A program made the translations under genes and the position numbers. The notes below the pieces were generated by a model, which did not search any database, was not told the origin of the DNA, and worked only from the letters and a program-made list of their open reading frames with translations. From NCBI GenBank assembly GCA_902728285.1, contig CACVBU010000178.1, positions 1,426,001 through 1,490,000 of the forward strand: a stretch of 64,000 nt of DNA, written 5' to 3'. This DNA comes from Clytia hemisphaerica. Lineage: Eukaryota > Cnidaria > Hydrozoa > Leptothecata > Clytiidae. Of this stretch, positions 1 through 11,654 are shown piece by piece (the stretch's first letter is position 1; the number at the start of each line of letters is the position of its first letter).

Positions 1-45
1 TACCATTCGCAACAGTTCGCAAATAGATAAAAAGTTGAATATGAA

Positions 46-289
46 CACAGATTTATAAAGCCCGAAGGGCTAGATGGCGTGCATTGGCTGAAAAGTGTGC
101 CGTGGCTCGGTAGAAAATCCTTCTGAGGTCACGTGGCATTACAATAGAATTTCAGCGCTTGACCAATCAGAAACTTCGCGGATTTTCGAAAATAATAGCA
201 ACAATGTTTTTTGCGATATTCACTTTATTTGGCTTGCAAAAGCTTAAAGCACTCCATCTAGCCCTTTGGGCTTTACAGAAATCTGTGGC
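46..289. repeat. MITE-like element with ~35 bp terminal inverted repeats
   Basis: The left end (about 46-82) and the right end (about 247-289) are inverted copies sharing the core AAGGGCTAGATGG followed by GTGC. The ~165 bp between them has no coding potential. This is the layout of a non-autonomous DNA transposon. No target duplication was confirmed. Confidence 0.6.
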
Positions 290-339
290 ATCGAATATCT
301 AAATACTGCATTTAATAGGCACAACATTCGTAACTAGGG

Positions 340-815
340 TTGAATCCCGGGGGGGGGGGTACTCATATGATTTGGCCTATGTGATGTGCCGCGCTTAAGG
401 GTAGGGTTTTTCAGCATCCCAAAATGCACTGTAAGGGTGTGTTTCTGTGAAATTGCACTGCAAGGGTCGAGTTTTAAAACAGATTCAAAATAATTGTTAA
501 AAAGAAAGGTTTTTACTTCTCGTTTGTTTGAAAAAGTTTCTATTGTCTGATAATTACAGCTGACAAGAATAATTTTTTCAGTTTTTCTTTGCAACAGAAA
601 ATTTCCCAAGCTTCTTCTTTCAGGCAGATTTACAGCTGAGAAATATAGTGCACCACTATAAGGGTTGGTAAATCAAGAGAATATGCAATGAAAGGGTAGT
701 ACCTTTTCAGCCATATTGAACTGCACTGTAAGGGTACGATTTTGAAAAGCAGATTTTGCTTGGCACATACCGTCGTTTCGAAATTGAGTGCCCCCCCTCT
801 AGGGGTTGAATGAAT
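340..815. repeat. Dispersed repeat with G-rich ends, copy 1
   Basis: The element is bounded by poly-G next to TACTCA and by TGAGTG next to poly-C. Inside, the phrase 'cactgtaagggt' recurs several times. A second copy lies in opposite orientation at about 5100-5556. The small open frames within are made by the repeat phrases and are not genes. Confidence 0.6.
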
Positions 816-917
816 AGGCTTTCCCATAAGGAGTGGTTTTTTTGCCAAAATATTCCCAATAGGAAACTAAGGCATATCAATAATGCTTCAGCTTCAAAAA
901 GAACAAAAATTTCCTAT

Positions 918-1415
918 TCAAGATGATTGTGAAAGTATGTTTCTCCTGTTCTTTCTTAAATCATACCTGACTTCTGAGCCTTTGTTACCAACTTCTTCGC
1001 AAGCTTCTTCTTCTTCATTATCCAACAAACTCATTTGTTGTTCAACATCTTTATGTTGATGACCAACATTTTGTTCTCGTTGAATATAATTTATATTCTC
1101 AACATTTTCATCTTCACTTTTGGTAGGACGTTGTTTGTCAACATCTTGCTGTTGTTGATCAACATTTTGTTTTTGTTGATTTTCAGGCCATCCATCTTTC
1201 TCATCATCCTCTTTTTCTTTTAGTGGTTCTTTGTCAACATTTTCATTTTGTTGATTTTGATATTTTTCCTCTTCTGAGTTCTTCAACAAAATTAGCTTGC
1301 CATCATTTTGGTCTTCCAAATAAACATCAATATTTTGTTTTTGATGAACGTCAAAATGGTTTTCTCCATTTTTATCATCGTCAACATCTGTTTGCGTCAC
1401 TGATCGATAAGACAT
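918..1415 (-). CDS. Acidic, Q/N/D/E-rich low-complexity protein or exon, unknown
   Basis: I do not recognise this protein. The frame is 165 codons from a true ATG (MSYRSVTQTDVDDD) to a stop at 918. It is very hydrophilic and built from loose repeats of the type QNVD/QNIDV/QQDVDK with acidic runs, ending in a basic tail (RYDLRKNRR). There is no signal peptide, membrane segment or cysteine pattern. It could be one exon of a larger gene, a remnant of a transposon protein tail, or an open frame caused by simple sequence, because the DNA repeats an AACATTTTGTT-like phrase. No neighbouring exon could be linked. The composition differs from every other coding region in the window. Confidence 0.35.
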   Translation of the reverse strand: MSYRSVTQTDVDDDKNGENHFDVHQKQNIDVYLEDQNDGKLILLKNSEEEKYQNQQNENVDKEPLKEKEDDEKDGWPENQQKQNVDQQQQDVDKQRPTKSEDENVENINYIQREQNVGHQHKDVEQQMSLLDNEEEEACEEVGNKGSEVRYDLRKNRRNILSQSS

Positions 1416-1736
1416 TATTCTTTTCAGTCTGCTAAATATTACAATTTATTAGATCATTGTATACATACACGAACACACATTTACGTCTCACTAAGCCCGT
1501 GAAGCAAGGGATGAAATAAAGAGGTGAAATGTAATCTACACAATAGACAGTCCAGGCTTTTAGGCCTTAGTTAGAGTAGGAGTTTTACGCTCGAAACGAA
1601 GGAAGATATGACGTAGCCTAGTAAAATGTTTATTTGGATAGAAAATCTCATGTTTACAGACTTCATCCCTCTGGATTTTACAAGCCTGAAAACAATAGAA
1701 TTTCTTCTCCCATTGGATTTTCAATAAAGATTTTAG

Positions 1737-2337
1737 ACCCCGTTACTCGAAATTTCCAAACAACTTTTTAACTCGAACTTACTCGAACAAGTAAAGTTCG
1801 AATAAACAAATTACTGAACTCCTCACAATTTTTCATAAATTAGGAAAATTTAATTTCTTATTGCTCCTAAATAAGCAAATTCGGTCAACATTTTCCCGGT
1901 AAGGCACGTAAAATCCACAGAAACGTCCTATTGTTTTTCGTTTTTAGTCCATTTAGTTGGTAAGTCCCGCTAAGGGTCCGATGATCGAAAGTCAGGCGGC
2001 ACATACCCCCAGGTCATGGCGTTCTAAATCTAAGGCCTAGCAAACGTAGATTTAGAAGCCCATGCTCTAGGTTTATACTTATTCATGATTGAACTTTTGT
2101 TCAATCGAACTTCTCGAACATTTCTTCAATCGCATCGAACTTCTCGAAAATTTTTCTTCAATTGAACTTCTCGAAAACTTTTTTTCAATTGAACTTCTCG
2201 AACTAATCGAACTGCTCGAACTCCTCCTCTCAAATTTTGGAAAATTTCCAAAAGTTTGAGTAAAGGAATTACTCGAACCTCACTTGTCCGAGTAAGTTTA
2301 GAAGTTCGATTCTCGAACTGTTCGACTAATGGGGTTT
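1737..2337. repeat. TTCGA-rich element with short inverted ends
   Basis: The left end ACCCCGTTACTCGAA and the right end TTCGACTAATGGGGT are inverted copies. The interior carries many spaced CGAACTTCTCGAA-type words, densest at 2095-2225. This looks like a degenerate non-autonomous DNA transposon or satellite-like block. The preceding 1436-1736 holds nothing I recognise. Confidence 0.45.
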
Positions 2338-2368
2338 GGAATATATTTAGTTGTTTTAGTGCAAAGAG

Positions 2369-2610
2369 GTTTTTTATAAGAACAAACTATAAAAAAACTT
2401 TAGGCTTCGATGAAAAAAATGTTAAGAACAAGTTAAGAACAAGTTAAAAGCTTTGTGAGCCCTAAAACGGCTAACTTCTTACCAAAATGGACAAAAATGC
2501 TTGCAAGAAGGGGTGAAACTGAGAACATGTTCAGAACAATTTAGGCTTAGAACTCGAAAAGTTATAAACATCAGATGGCTTCAAAAAATTTGAATATTCT
2601 TATAAAAAAG
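2369..2610. repeat. MITE family 'ACACGC..ATAAGAAC', copy a
   Basis: The ends TTTTTTATAAGAAC and ATTCTTATAAAAAA are inverted. Internal words (aggcttcgat, ttaagaacaag, a lone gctttgtg) recur in the copies at 5607-5832, 10337-10545 and 35989-36278. The family is non-coding. Confidence 0.6.
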
Positions 2611-4284
2611 AATATTTCTTCAAGAAAGAGACTCACCCTATACGAGATACTAGACAAGTACAACCAAGGATAGAAATAATCGAGAAAAGCGCAATCCAAT
2701 CAACTACTATGAAATGGCTAAAAGTGGCTAATCACGCATCCCTTTGAAAAAGTCCAAACCACAGTTCAAAAATCTTTCAAATCACAATCACGTTTTGACC
2801 TCTCATCACGTTATCATGAAAAAAAAATTTCCAAATCACGTAATCGGGGGCTCTTATAATGTTATCTCCCAACTTTTCTTTAACGTTTCGGTCTCCCTTC
2901 ATCCAATCAGTTAAAGCTCAACATTGATTTGGGAAGGAGGCTTTTATACAAATTTTTCTCGAAATATTTTGTGAATGATTGTAGTTCATTAATTTATAGT
3001 TCCACCCCTTAACGAAATACTGAGAAAATTGCAATGATTGCTACTGTAACGCTATCCCCTATAACCTGCCCTAAAAATCAATGTTGGGTCAATGCTTTGT
3101 CAACATTGATTGCGGGTGGTATGCTGTTCCAATAATTATTCTTTGCTCAAATTTTCTGTCTACGACTACGATTGTAGTTCGTTAATTCATACTTCCATCC
3201 TTCATTCCAGCTTTATGTACAACCAAATGTACAACTTTATAATCCAACTTAGGAAAACAACATAATGTGTCTGTAAAATCATGTTTTTCACGTGAACTAA
3301 CAAAACGTATGGTCAAAATAAATGTAAACATAACATAATAATGTCTCTGATATATTATGTAAAATTTCATCAGAACAATCTGTCCAGATTCTTTTTTTTT
3401 TTGCTAATGGCTGCAAATTCTAGTATTGATTTTGTTTGTTTTACAGTTTATTTAGGTCAATATTATGTCATGAATTTCAATTAAATTTGATTTTGATGGT
3501 CTCGAGTTTCCTGGGGGGAATCCCACTTTTTACTTGTTTGATGGTACAATTGTTCGACAAATCTTCAAAAATGTTGAACTGTTGCACTGTTGAACAAGTT
3601 CTAGTTCATAGAGGTATAAAGAAAGACAGGAGATGAATTTGTCGGTAATTGGTCGTTAAAGTCTTTTGATTTCTTTTATGTAATAAATCAAAGAAATTCT
3701 AGGCTCGCCCGAAGAAATACGACTTTTTAGTAGAACTCAAGTTTGCTCTGAACATTCTTACTATTATCAGCATCGAAGATTTCTAGCCTTCTAATATACG
3801 AGAATAAAATAAAATTTAGCTCCACGAAATAAGTTTGCGTTCAATTTTGTCATCCATTAAATTTTGTTTTGAAAAGATATTTTCTCCAGCCAGAAAATAA
3901 AAAGTTATGTATAAGCACACACAATTTCAGACCCAATTTGTAGACAAAAAGTCACTGGAGAATTTTGGAGGAAAGTATTAAGCAATAGAGTTCACCTTGA
4001 AGAAAATGTTGATCGAAAAATCTTGTCATTTGATGAAGGATTGCAAAGTTTACAGGCCTCTTTTTAATCCAAATATTTTCTTACACCAATGTTAGAAACA
4101 ATGAATCTCGTCTCATCTCATTTCCAACACTTAAGTTAGCCAATAAGATTTCACCTATCAACAAAAGAGCTCATTAAAAATGCACGATATATGAGATTAT
4201 GAGCATGCATACCTCGTAATTTTTTTAATCGTAGGGCGAGCATGGTTACAATAGCATACTTCTCCTGTTTCTTTATACCTCCAT
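2611..4284. other. Non-coding stretch, little recognisable
   Basis: No gene was found. A ~30 bp phrase (attgtagttcRttaatt) occurs at about 2978 and 3171 as a direct repeat. Scattered TTGTTCGACA words appear from 3540. The short open frames here lack homology cues and splice context. Confidence 0.4.
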
Positions 4285-4440
4285 GTCTAGTTGTTCGAGA
4301 GACCAGTTGTTTGACATTCATTAGTTTGACATCCATTTGTTTGACTGCATGGTTGTTCGACAACCCATTTGTTCGACAATTTGACGAATTTGTTGGACAA
4401 GTGAGTTGTCGAACAAATTGGTTGTCGAACACGTGACGTA
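4285..4440. repeat. Short repeats of TTGTTCGACAA-type words
   Basis: About seven imperfect, partly palindromic copies of TTTGTTCGACAA occur in ~150 bp on both strands. They create open frames on both strands that I do not regard as genes. Confidence 0.45.
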
Positions 4441-4558
4441 TCACCGTTTCCTGGGTATTCTCTTCCATTTGCACCCCCTTACTTGATCTCCCATCCGAGC
4501 CATGTGTATTGCTTTACTAGGTCCACTTATGTTGGCCCGCTCCTATCATTCGGTACCA

Positions 4559-5012
4559 CTACATGAAAAAGGCAACTATTGCCTTAACGGGAAGGTGAAA
4601 ATAACCTGAAAAAGAAACTGTTTTCAGATTGAAAATTTCATCACTTTTTTGTTTCTCGTTTTGTTCAAGAACTTTTCATCGTTCCCGAACGTGATATAGA
4701 ATTTTTGTAAATTAAGTAGATTTTTTTCCCGATCGAGAATAAGTTTCCAAATAGGGAAGTTTTTAGTTGGCAATGGGGAAAGTAGAATTAAGGAGCGATT
4801 ACCCGGTGGATTTCTTAACTACCTGGTGAATATTATTTATTTCCCGTCCTTTATAAGAGGGACAAGTTTTTAACTTTCCACAAGCATTTCCGGAGTGCTC
4901 AGAGGCCACTTTCCCGATCGGGAAACTGGTGAACTTCCCGATTTGGAAAGTCTAGCCATTTCGGGACGGGAAATATTTCTCGTTAAGGCAATAGTAGCCT
5001 TTTCCATATAGT
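4559..5012. repeat. MITE-like element, ~35 bp inverted ends
   Basis: The left end (4559-4594) and right end (4978-5012) are inverted copies sharing ACTATTGCCTTAACG. The interior is rich in TTTCCCGATCGGGAA-like words. About 454 bp, non-coding. Confidence 0.65.
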
Positions 5013-5099
5013 TTTCCCTACTGCCTATGATGGCGGCTATGTGGTGCACTTTTCCTTTATAATCGGGAAAGTATCATACAATACCCAAGTTAAAACGAC

Positions 5100-5556
5100 A
5101 CCCCGGGGGGACACTCAATTTCTAAACGACGGCATGTTCCGTCCGCCAAAAAAATGGCTTTCAAAATCGGCCCCTTACAGTGCAACCTTTGAGCAGTGAA
5201 AAGATACCCTTACAGTGCATTTTACCTAACTTTTCTCACCCTTATAGTTTGATTTCATATCTTAATTTGCTGACGCCACCTGAAAATGAGCCTGAGCTGT
5301 CGACACAATGTATAGAACAATTCAAATCATGGGTTTGAGTCAAAGTTATAAAGATACATAAGATTTTTACTGTCAGACTTACAATTCAACAGTCCCCAAA
5401 CACACCCTTACAGTGTATCCAGCTAAAAGAAGACCCTTTTAGTGCACTCTATCAAAAGTACACACTTACAGTGCATTTCGAGGGTATCGAAAAACCTACC
5501 CTTAAGGGCGGCACATGCCGTGGGTCAGACCATATGAGTGCCGCCCCGGAACGCCA
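5100..5556. repeat. Dispersed repeat with G-rich ends, copy 2 (inverted relative to copy 1)
   Basis: This has the same end signatures and repeated 'cccttacagtgca' phrases as 340-815, in the opposite orientation. Confidence 0.6.
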
Positions 5557-5606
5557 CATAATGTTAACATTCGGGTTCCTACTGAGAAATGTATATATTG
5601 TTTTGA

Positions 5607-5832
5607 TACACGTTTTTATAAGAACAAGCTATATAAAAACATAAGGCTTCGATAGCTAATATATTAAGTACAAGAAGTTAAGAACATTTTAAGGCTTTGT
5701 GCTCCCTGAAATACCTTATTTTTTAGGAAATGTTGAAAATAAGAATATTTTAAGAACAACTTAAAACTCAAAAAGTTGAGAACATCCGAAGCCAAAAGAA
5801 ATTTGGATGTTCTTATTAAAAAAAAAGGGTGT
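5607..5832. repeat. MITE family 'ACACGC..ATAAGAAC', copy b
   Basis: The element starts TACACGTTTTTATAAGAAC and ends in the inverted TTCTTATTAAAAAAAAAG-GGTGTA. The interior matches copy a. The following 5833-6497 contains no gene or repeat that I can name. Confidence 0.6.
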
Positions 5833-6497
5833 ACTGATTTAGAAGCTTAAGTTGGATTCGTGAATTTTGAATTATATTTACTGGTGATAATGATTCCTAT
5901 AAAAAACATAAATTAAAAATTTTGTTATGCAAAGTGTGTGGAATATTCTACAAATATTCTGATGCAATTTTCCTTTTTTTGTTGTTGCTTTTTACAGCAT
6001 ATAATAAATAGTGCAGTCAACCTTGTTTATTGAATAAACAATCATTTAAAACAATAACAACAATTTATTTGTAAACACCAAAACATTTTAATCTAAGGTT
6101 TTATATATAAATAAAGTACTATACTTTAGCTAGGATTCATTCACAATTAAATTACAATATAGGGGTGGTCATAAAGTATCTGCTAAAGAGGGTGAAGGTT
6201 TTTAAAGGGATACTGTAGGGGAGGGGGTCGTGAAGAATTTTTACCACTCTAAGCGGGTCCGAAATATTATTTAGAGTATATCTTGGGTTAACAGGTGCTA
6301 ACTTTTTTGAGATTCAAATAGCCAGTCGGCTTTGGGCTAGTTTCCTTCAGATGTACCCCCCCTGGAATTTCGTTACAAGTCTCCTCAAAAGCTTATACCA
6401 AACCGCTAAAGGGTGAGAGGGTGAAAGATTTTTTACTATCGAAAAAATTCCTTGACATTTCACCATCTTTCAAAGTTTTCCACCGATTTCGTTTATC

Positions 6498-7027
6498 GTC
6501 ACACAAAACTTTTATCCGAAATTTTATGACCATAAAGGCCAGGGCAAATCGATCCAATATTTCATCCAACATGCCTTTTTTCTGATGTCGGATGAAATGT
6601 TGGATCGATTTGCCCTGGCCTTTATGGTCATAAAATTTCGGATAAAAGTTTTGTGTGGACCGGTTTGCGTCAATTCAAATTTTTGGAAACAAACGAAAAT
6701 TCAAAAAAAGAAGAAAAAAATCGTGTTGGACGGTGTTGGATGAAGTTTGATCGCCATCAAACATTTCATCCAACATTTGCGGCGAGATCAAAGAAGCTCT
6801 CTCATTGAATTGTGTAATTTTTCGTGTTGGATTGGTTTGGTGGTACTTTTTTCTTTATTTTTTTGAATTTTCATTTTTTTCCAAGTCATGTCGGATGAAA
6901 TGTTGGATCGGTTTGCCCTGGCCTTTATTTTTGCTCCATCCAACGCAAGTTTTTCCATCAAACATTTCATCCAACATTTGAAAATCATGTTAGATGAAAT
7001 CTTGGACTGGTTTGCCCTGGCCTTTTA
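6498..7027. repeat. Near-perfect hairpin and nested MITE ends
   Basis: 6498-6575 and 6583-6659 are inverted copies about 75 bp long with a loop under 10 bp. Both contain GGCCAGGGCAAATCGATCC. Two further right-type ends (GGTTTGCCCTGGCCTTT) occur near 6910 and 7005, so one left end is followed by three right ends. This suggests repeated insertion or partial duplication of the same MITE. Confidence 0.7.
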
Positions 7028-7044
7028 AGAGTAGATAGGCGTAT

Positions 7045-7193
7045 CAGGCCTGGCGGAAGCGGGGAGAATTGGGGAGACATCAGCCTCCCCATTTTTGATC
7101 AAATGAGATTTTTTTCTCAAATTGCTTGCAAATTTTATCTCATTTTGACCCTCCCCACTTTAACGGTTGTTCCGCCGGGCCTGTGTATAAATT
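7045..7193. repeat. MITE-like element, CAGGCCYGG ends, copy 1
   Basis: The element starts CAGGCCTGGCGGAAGCGG and ends with an inverted CCGCCGGGCCTG. Related copies are at 20098-20231 and, truncated, at 43010-43107. Confidence 0.6.
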
Positions 7194-7307
7194 GAAGGTG
7201 CTCGAACGCTAAAAATATTCATACGAATTTAATAATATCTCAAATACGAAATGGAGTCTATACCAAAATTGACGTTAGCGAAGAGATGAGTATGGTACAG
7301 ACTGATT

Positions 7308-10300
7308 TTAGGTGGTTCTTCCAAACATTTTGACCTCCCCGATATTCATGAAACCGTCTCCTGATGGGTTGACTTCCTGTACCAAAAGTATTTCATCTGC
7401 TTCTTTTAAACATGTGAATGTTTTACGGGTACCCAAAACACCTGTGTTTCCGAACCACGTTTCCTTAGTTTGTGCTTGTCCTGTGTAGAGCACAGTTTTA
7501 AGATCCACATTGTTACCGCGTTCTTGCTTAGCTGATCTGTTGACGACTTCAACAAAATAAATAAAAACACGGCCTTTGAATGTTGCTTTAAACCAATGAG
7601 GCCTGAATGGAGTATTTCCAGACAGAAAGAATGAATTATCATTTCCATCAAAAGCATTTGATGGGAAGTTGCCAGAACTGTGTGTAGAAGATCCTTGGAT
7701 ATCTTTGATGTACAATTGAAGAGATTCTGAAAGAATTTGAATTAGATGTTTAAGATAACATAATTAAAAATTTATCAAATAGCCATCCGTTTCGTGAAAC
7801 ACGGATTTATCTTCGATGCAAAGTTATGTACCTTAAGGGAACTAATTTTGGCGGATTTGGCGAATTCAGACGAGATTCGCCAAAATTAGTTCCCGCCAAA
7901 ATTAAAAATTTCACTATTCGCCAAAATAAGTTCCCGCCAAAATTAAAAAAATTTAGGACATTTACTGCCCGCCAAAATTAGCTCCTGCCAAAAAAAGTTC
8001 CCTAAACAAAATTGTTTCCTCCAAATTTTCTATTCGATTAAATAGAATTTCGCTATGAAAATATCACTTATTTCTGCGGCGCATCGCTATGATGATATTT
8101 AATCGTATAATTTACATGATTCTTGGGCTCTGCTCATTTTTTGGATGCAGGCTTTTAGTAGTTTGATTCGCAAACCTCTATAGATATATCTCCTATATAA
8201 GAAACTTTTTTCGCTAGAGGATGAGCAGAAGCCTAGGCTTTTAGTGTTGTGATTCTAAACTGTTCTTGAGACGCACCCGGGGGTTGGGGCTACTTAGGCA
8301 AAATTGGAGCCATAAGGTCCCTTTTTTACACCTCAAAAGTTCCTCAAAGGGGTACAAAAACCAATGAAAAGCAAATTGAGTCTCTGTAAGGGGTCCAAAA
8401 TTACGAAAACAAAAATTGACTCCTTTAAAGGGTCATAAATTCTTGAAATTTGGACTAAAATTTGAAACTTTTAGTGAAACTATAGGGAAACAGTCTCTCT
8501 AGGGATGGCAAAAACGTCAGAAAATTTACAAAATTTTCGAAATTCATTTAAATCCTAGTACCACCCCTCTCCCCGGAGACGCATGAAAAGGTTCTCGAAA
8601 ATACTTTGTTTCTTACCACCATGCTTGACACATTGATGATTGCCAACGCATCTGTCTTCACAACGTTCTGTGATCACATTACAAGGGTTGTTATTGCCAT
8701 GGCTGCACCATCGACCCAACTAGATGAAAAGATTTGATTGTATTTTATGAAGTTTTCAAGTATCCTGTCACATAGTCACCCTCGCCTCCAGGGTTTTTTA
8801 CTATAGATGGTGCCTTCGTCCTTCTCGCCTCAGTTGTGTAGGATATGTACCACTAATTCTAGGGTACCTACTGTGTATTTTCAAACTACCAGTGGATACC
8901 CCTTAAACCTACAAAAATAGAGGCACTTGAGGCTGAAACTTTTTGTGTTGAAAGTACGCTGTCTATGGTTTTCTTCCCATATGTTTTCCCTGATGTTTTG
9001 TAGAAACCATTTTTCAGTTTTTCACGAGGAAGTGAAAAAACGCCCTTTTAGCTTTTTACCCTTTAAAACCTACAAAATGGTTTTTCTCGAATAACTTTTT
9101 GTAAAATAGTCTTTTCGGTCTCAAATTTTGAACAGTGATTCGCTGCAAAGTTACTAATGTTACAATTAGATCATTGATACCTAAATATTTTCAAAACTGT
9201 ACGTTAAAATCAAAATACACCTTAAAACCTACATTATTGCACCTTATAAAACCTACAAACATTGACCCCTTGCTCACAACTTACTGAAACTGTGAAATTG
9301 CCATTCAGGTTCTGAACCGTGATTCAATTGATCTAACCATTAAGAAGAAAATGAATTTTTCATATCGACCATAAGTATAGGTTTTATGACCTTAAATTTA
9401 ATTGTGAAATCCCTAGGCCCAAAAAACTTGATCTTTCGAAGGGATTTGTGATCAAATTTTGAATAACTTCGAATTTTACGACACTTTGCGATAATTGAAA
9501 TTCGTGAAATTAGGTATTTTATGAAAGTACACTTATAAGAGGTTGTAAAAAAGTGAATTATATAATATTGAATTAAGTTTGGTGGTTAAGAGAGCCCGAC
9601 ATCCAACTTTGTGAGTTTTAAGGGGTATGTGATTTTAAGGGGTATCCACTGGTAGCAAAAACAAACATTTTTAGGATGAAAAGCAATTTAGTCTGTCATT
9701 TCACCAAAAATATTTTTAAAAATTGCTGCTTCGCAAAATAAAGTTCTTGCAAAGTTAAAAAAATTTATGATGCTCACCAATAATTATTTGTCGCCAATTG
9801 TTCTACTTATGATTTTCATTTTGGCGAATTAAAAAACTTTTTTAAATTCGTTGATAATTAATTTTGGCCAATGAAACGTTATTTATAAGTAATTTCTTCA
9901 ATTACGAATTTATCACTGGTTTTTAAAATAGACTTACCGTTTTTTCGTCATAGTCCGTTTCAAAATGGATCCATCCAGTTTGTGGTACAGACAAAACATT
10001 CCCTGTTAAATTACTTTGTAAAGAATTACCTAATAACTCACAAGTTTCATTTTGTCTCTTGAAATTCACTGATTGGCATCTCGGATGCCACATACATTTT
10101 GTCAAACATTTTCGCAGTGAGATAAAGTCTAAAGTTTTCAAAATATCTCCAATTAAGCGTTGATGGTATGATATTTTTGAAAACTTTGCGTCATAATTAT
10201 TGCATTCAGGCAATCTCAAAATATGTGACAAAGAAATATTTGTCCAAAGAAGTAGAATTAACGTTCCTCCTTTCAGCATCATGAAAGAAGAATAAATCAT
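7308..10300 (-). CDS. Gene A1: secreted PAN - EGF-like - FA58C protein (3 exons)
   Basis: Exons are 10300-9938, 8719-8617 and 7726-7308. Donors are gtaagt and gtaagaa, and acceptors are ctag and ttcag. Intron phases are 0 and 1, and the joined length of 885 nt gives 294 residues without a stop. Exon 1 starts at an ATG, has a hydrophobic signal segment (GGTLILLLWTNISLSH), then a PAN/Apple-like domain with LPEC, CLTKC and later Cys. Exon 2 is a compact cysteine-rich EGF-like module (WCS..NPCN..RCEDRC..QC). Exon 3 resembles FA58C/F-type lectin folds: an AFDGN loop, HWFKATF, EVVNR and a terminal MNIGEVKMFGR. It is probably extracellular and possibly glycan- or surface-binding; that role is inferred. 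A second in-frame ATG at residue 7 could be the real start. Genes A2, B1, B2 and D have the same plan and orientation. Confidence 0.8.
8885..9655. repeat. Intronic element with CTACCAGTGGATACCCC ends
   Basis: The inverted ends CTACCAGTGGATACCCC (8885) and GGGGTATCCACTGGTAG (to 9655) bound ~770 bp in intron 1 of A1. The same element occupies intron 1 of A2 (31912 to about 34955, enlarged by later insertions). A third partial copy begins at 12054. Presence in both A genes shows that it predates the unit duplication. Confidence 0.65.
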
Positions 10301-10336
10301 ACTGTCAAAAAAAAGGTGACTACATAGAGTTTTTCA

Positions 10337-10545
10337 TACACGTTTTTTTATAAGAACATCCAAATTTTTTGAAGCCTTCGTTGGATGTTCGTAACATGTT
10401 CTTATTTTTATCATTTTGATGGCATTTCCTCTCCATTTTCATTAGAAATCGGGTATTGTAGATTCCATAAAGCATTAAAATGTTCTTAACTTGTTCTCAA
10501 TTTTTTAGACATCGAAGGCTAATGTTCTTATATAAAGTTTATTCT
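10337..10545. repeat. MITE family 'ACACGC..ATAAGAAC', copy c, next to the A1 start codon
   Basis: The element begins with ACACGTTTTTTTATAAGAAC about 37 bp upstream of the A1 ATG and ends in an inverted TTCTTATAT. The same MITE sits at the same place upstream of A2 (35989-36278). It therefore probably supplies part of the 5' UTR or promoter of both genes; that role is inferred. Confidence 0.6.
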
Positions 10546-10921
10546 ATATTTATATTTTTTGAATGTCAACATCAACCCACTTCATCCACATTCAATGTAG
10601 ATATTGAAATCAATCTTTTTAAACATTAATTTTTTAGTACCCATTCAAAACATTTAAGAATACACAGGTTTAGAACTAAACTACTTACGCGAAAAATATT
10701 AAGTAACCACAACCCCGGGTTGAGAAAATTGAGAAAATTTTGGAATTTCAGTCCCATTCATAGTCAGTTTTTTTTAAAAACAAGTCCCATTTTTCGAACT
10801 TCAGCTGCACATCCCCGTCGATCGACAAGGGTAGTAACCCCTCCCCACCACCCCTGGGACCACGGTCCACAGCGAGCGACAAGCGTAGATGCCTTATCAA
10901 ATGTTGATGGATGTTCTTATT

Positions 10922-11654
10922 AATTTCGCCTAGCGAAAGTATTACGATAGCCTTTCGCGGCGGCGGTGTTGGTGTCATCGGAAAAAAAATTAGAAAACGA
11001 AAGTACTCGATACGGTGGACGAACTCACTAAATTTAATTTACAAATTACACGCTCGTATAACCACGGACGACTCGAAAATGATTTTCGCGGGTTCTCTTT
11101 GGATTACGTCATATATCTTTGTGTCTTTAGCTTCACATTTTTGATTTTTTCTTTATTTTCTTATAAGCATATACTCTATAAGAATCAAACCAAAAACTCT
11201 TGACGGTGATATACCTTTCGGTAATTAGTTCTTACAAAGTAAACAAAGGATGGCGCACAATATGAGGATATTTATTTTTCTTATAAGCATATACATTATA
11301 AGAATCAAATCAATAACTCTTGATAGACGGTGATATACCTTTCAGTAATTAGTTCTTACAAAGTAAACAAAGGATGGCGCAAAATATGAGCATATTCATT
11401 TTTCTTATAAGCATTTACTCTATAAGAATCAAATCAATAACTTTTGATATACGGTGATATTACCTTTGTTTATTAGTTCTTAAAAATTAAACAGCGATTG
11501 TTATTTTTTAGCGATTTTAAGCCTCGTTGTTCTTGTAAAATTGTTTCATCAAGGCTCGATGTAAAGTAGATTTCAAATTGGCTTCAATTTCTACTTCTTG
11601 TTTTTCCTATGTAGTTTAGATTCTAGGCGAAATTTTCGACTTCAAGTCGTCTTG
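10922..11654. mobile_element. 733 bp insertion carrying a LINE 5'-end fragment and monomers
   Basis: The corresponding place upstream of A2 (about 39390) is uninterrupted, so this block is an insertion in the A1 copy or a loss from the A2 copy. Its first ~120 bp (10922-11042, GCGGCGGCGG region and GAAAACGAAAGTACTCGATA) match the 5' leader of the LINE at 62018. The rest contains the ~122 bp monomers. Confidence 0.6.
11161..11510. repeat. Tandem array, ~120-124 bp monomer, three copies
   Basis: Monomers start at 11161, 11281 and 11405 with TTATAAGCAT. Each contains TAACTCTTGATA, GATATACCTTTC and AAACAAAGGATGGC. More monomers follow the gap at 12988 and 13111, so the array or a second array probably continues through the unsequenced 427 bp. 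Confidence 0.8.

Noticed and set aside
334-848. Minus-strand open frames of 72-91 codons
   Set aside because: They follow the repeated 'cactgtaagggt' phrases of a dispersed element, and their starts are not in gene context.
4151-4474. 107-codon minus frame
   Set aside because: It is generated by TTGTTCGACA repeats and is open on both strands for the same reason.
6788-6988. 66-codon minus frame
   Set aside because: It lies entirely within MITE end repeats.
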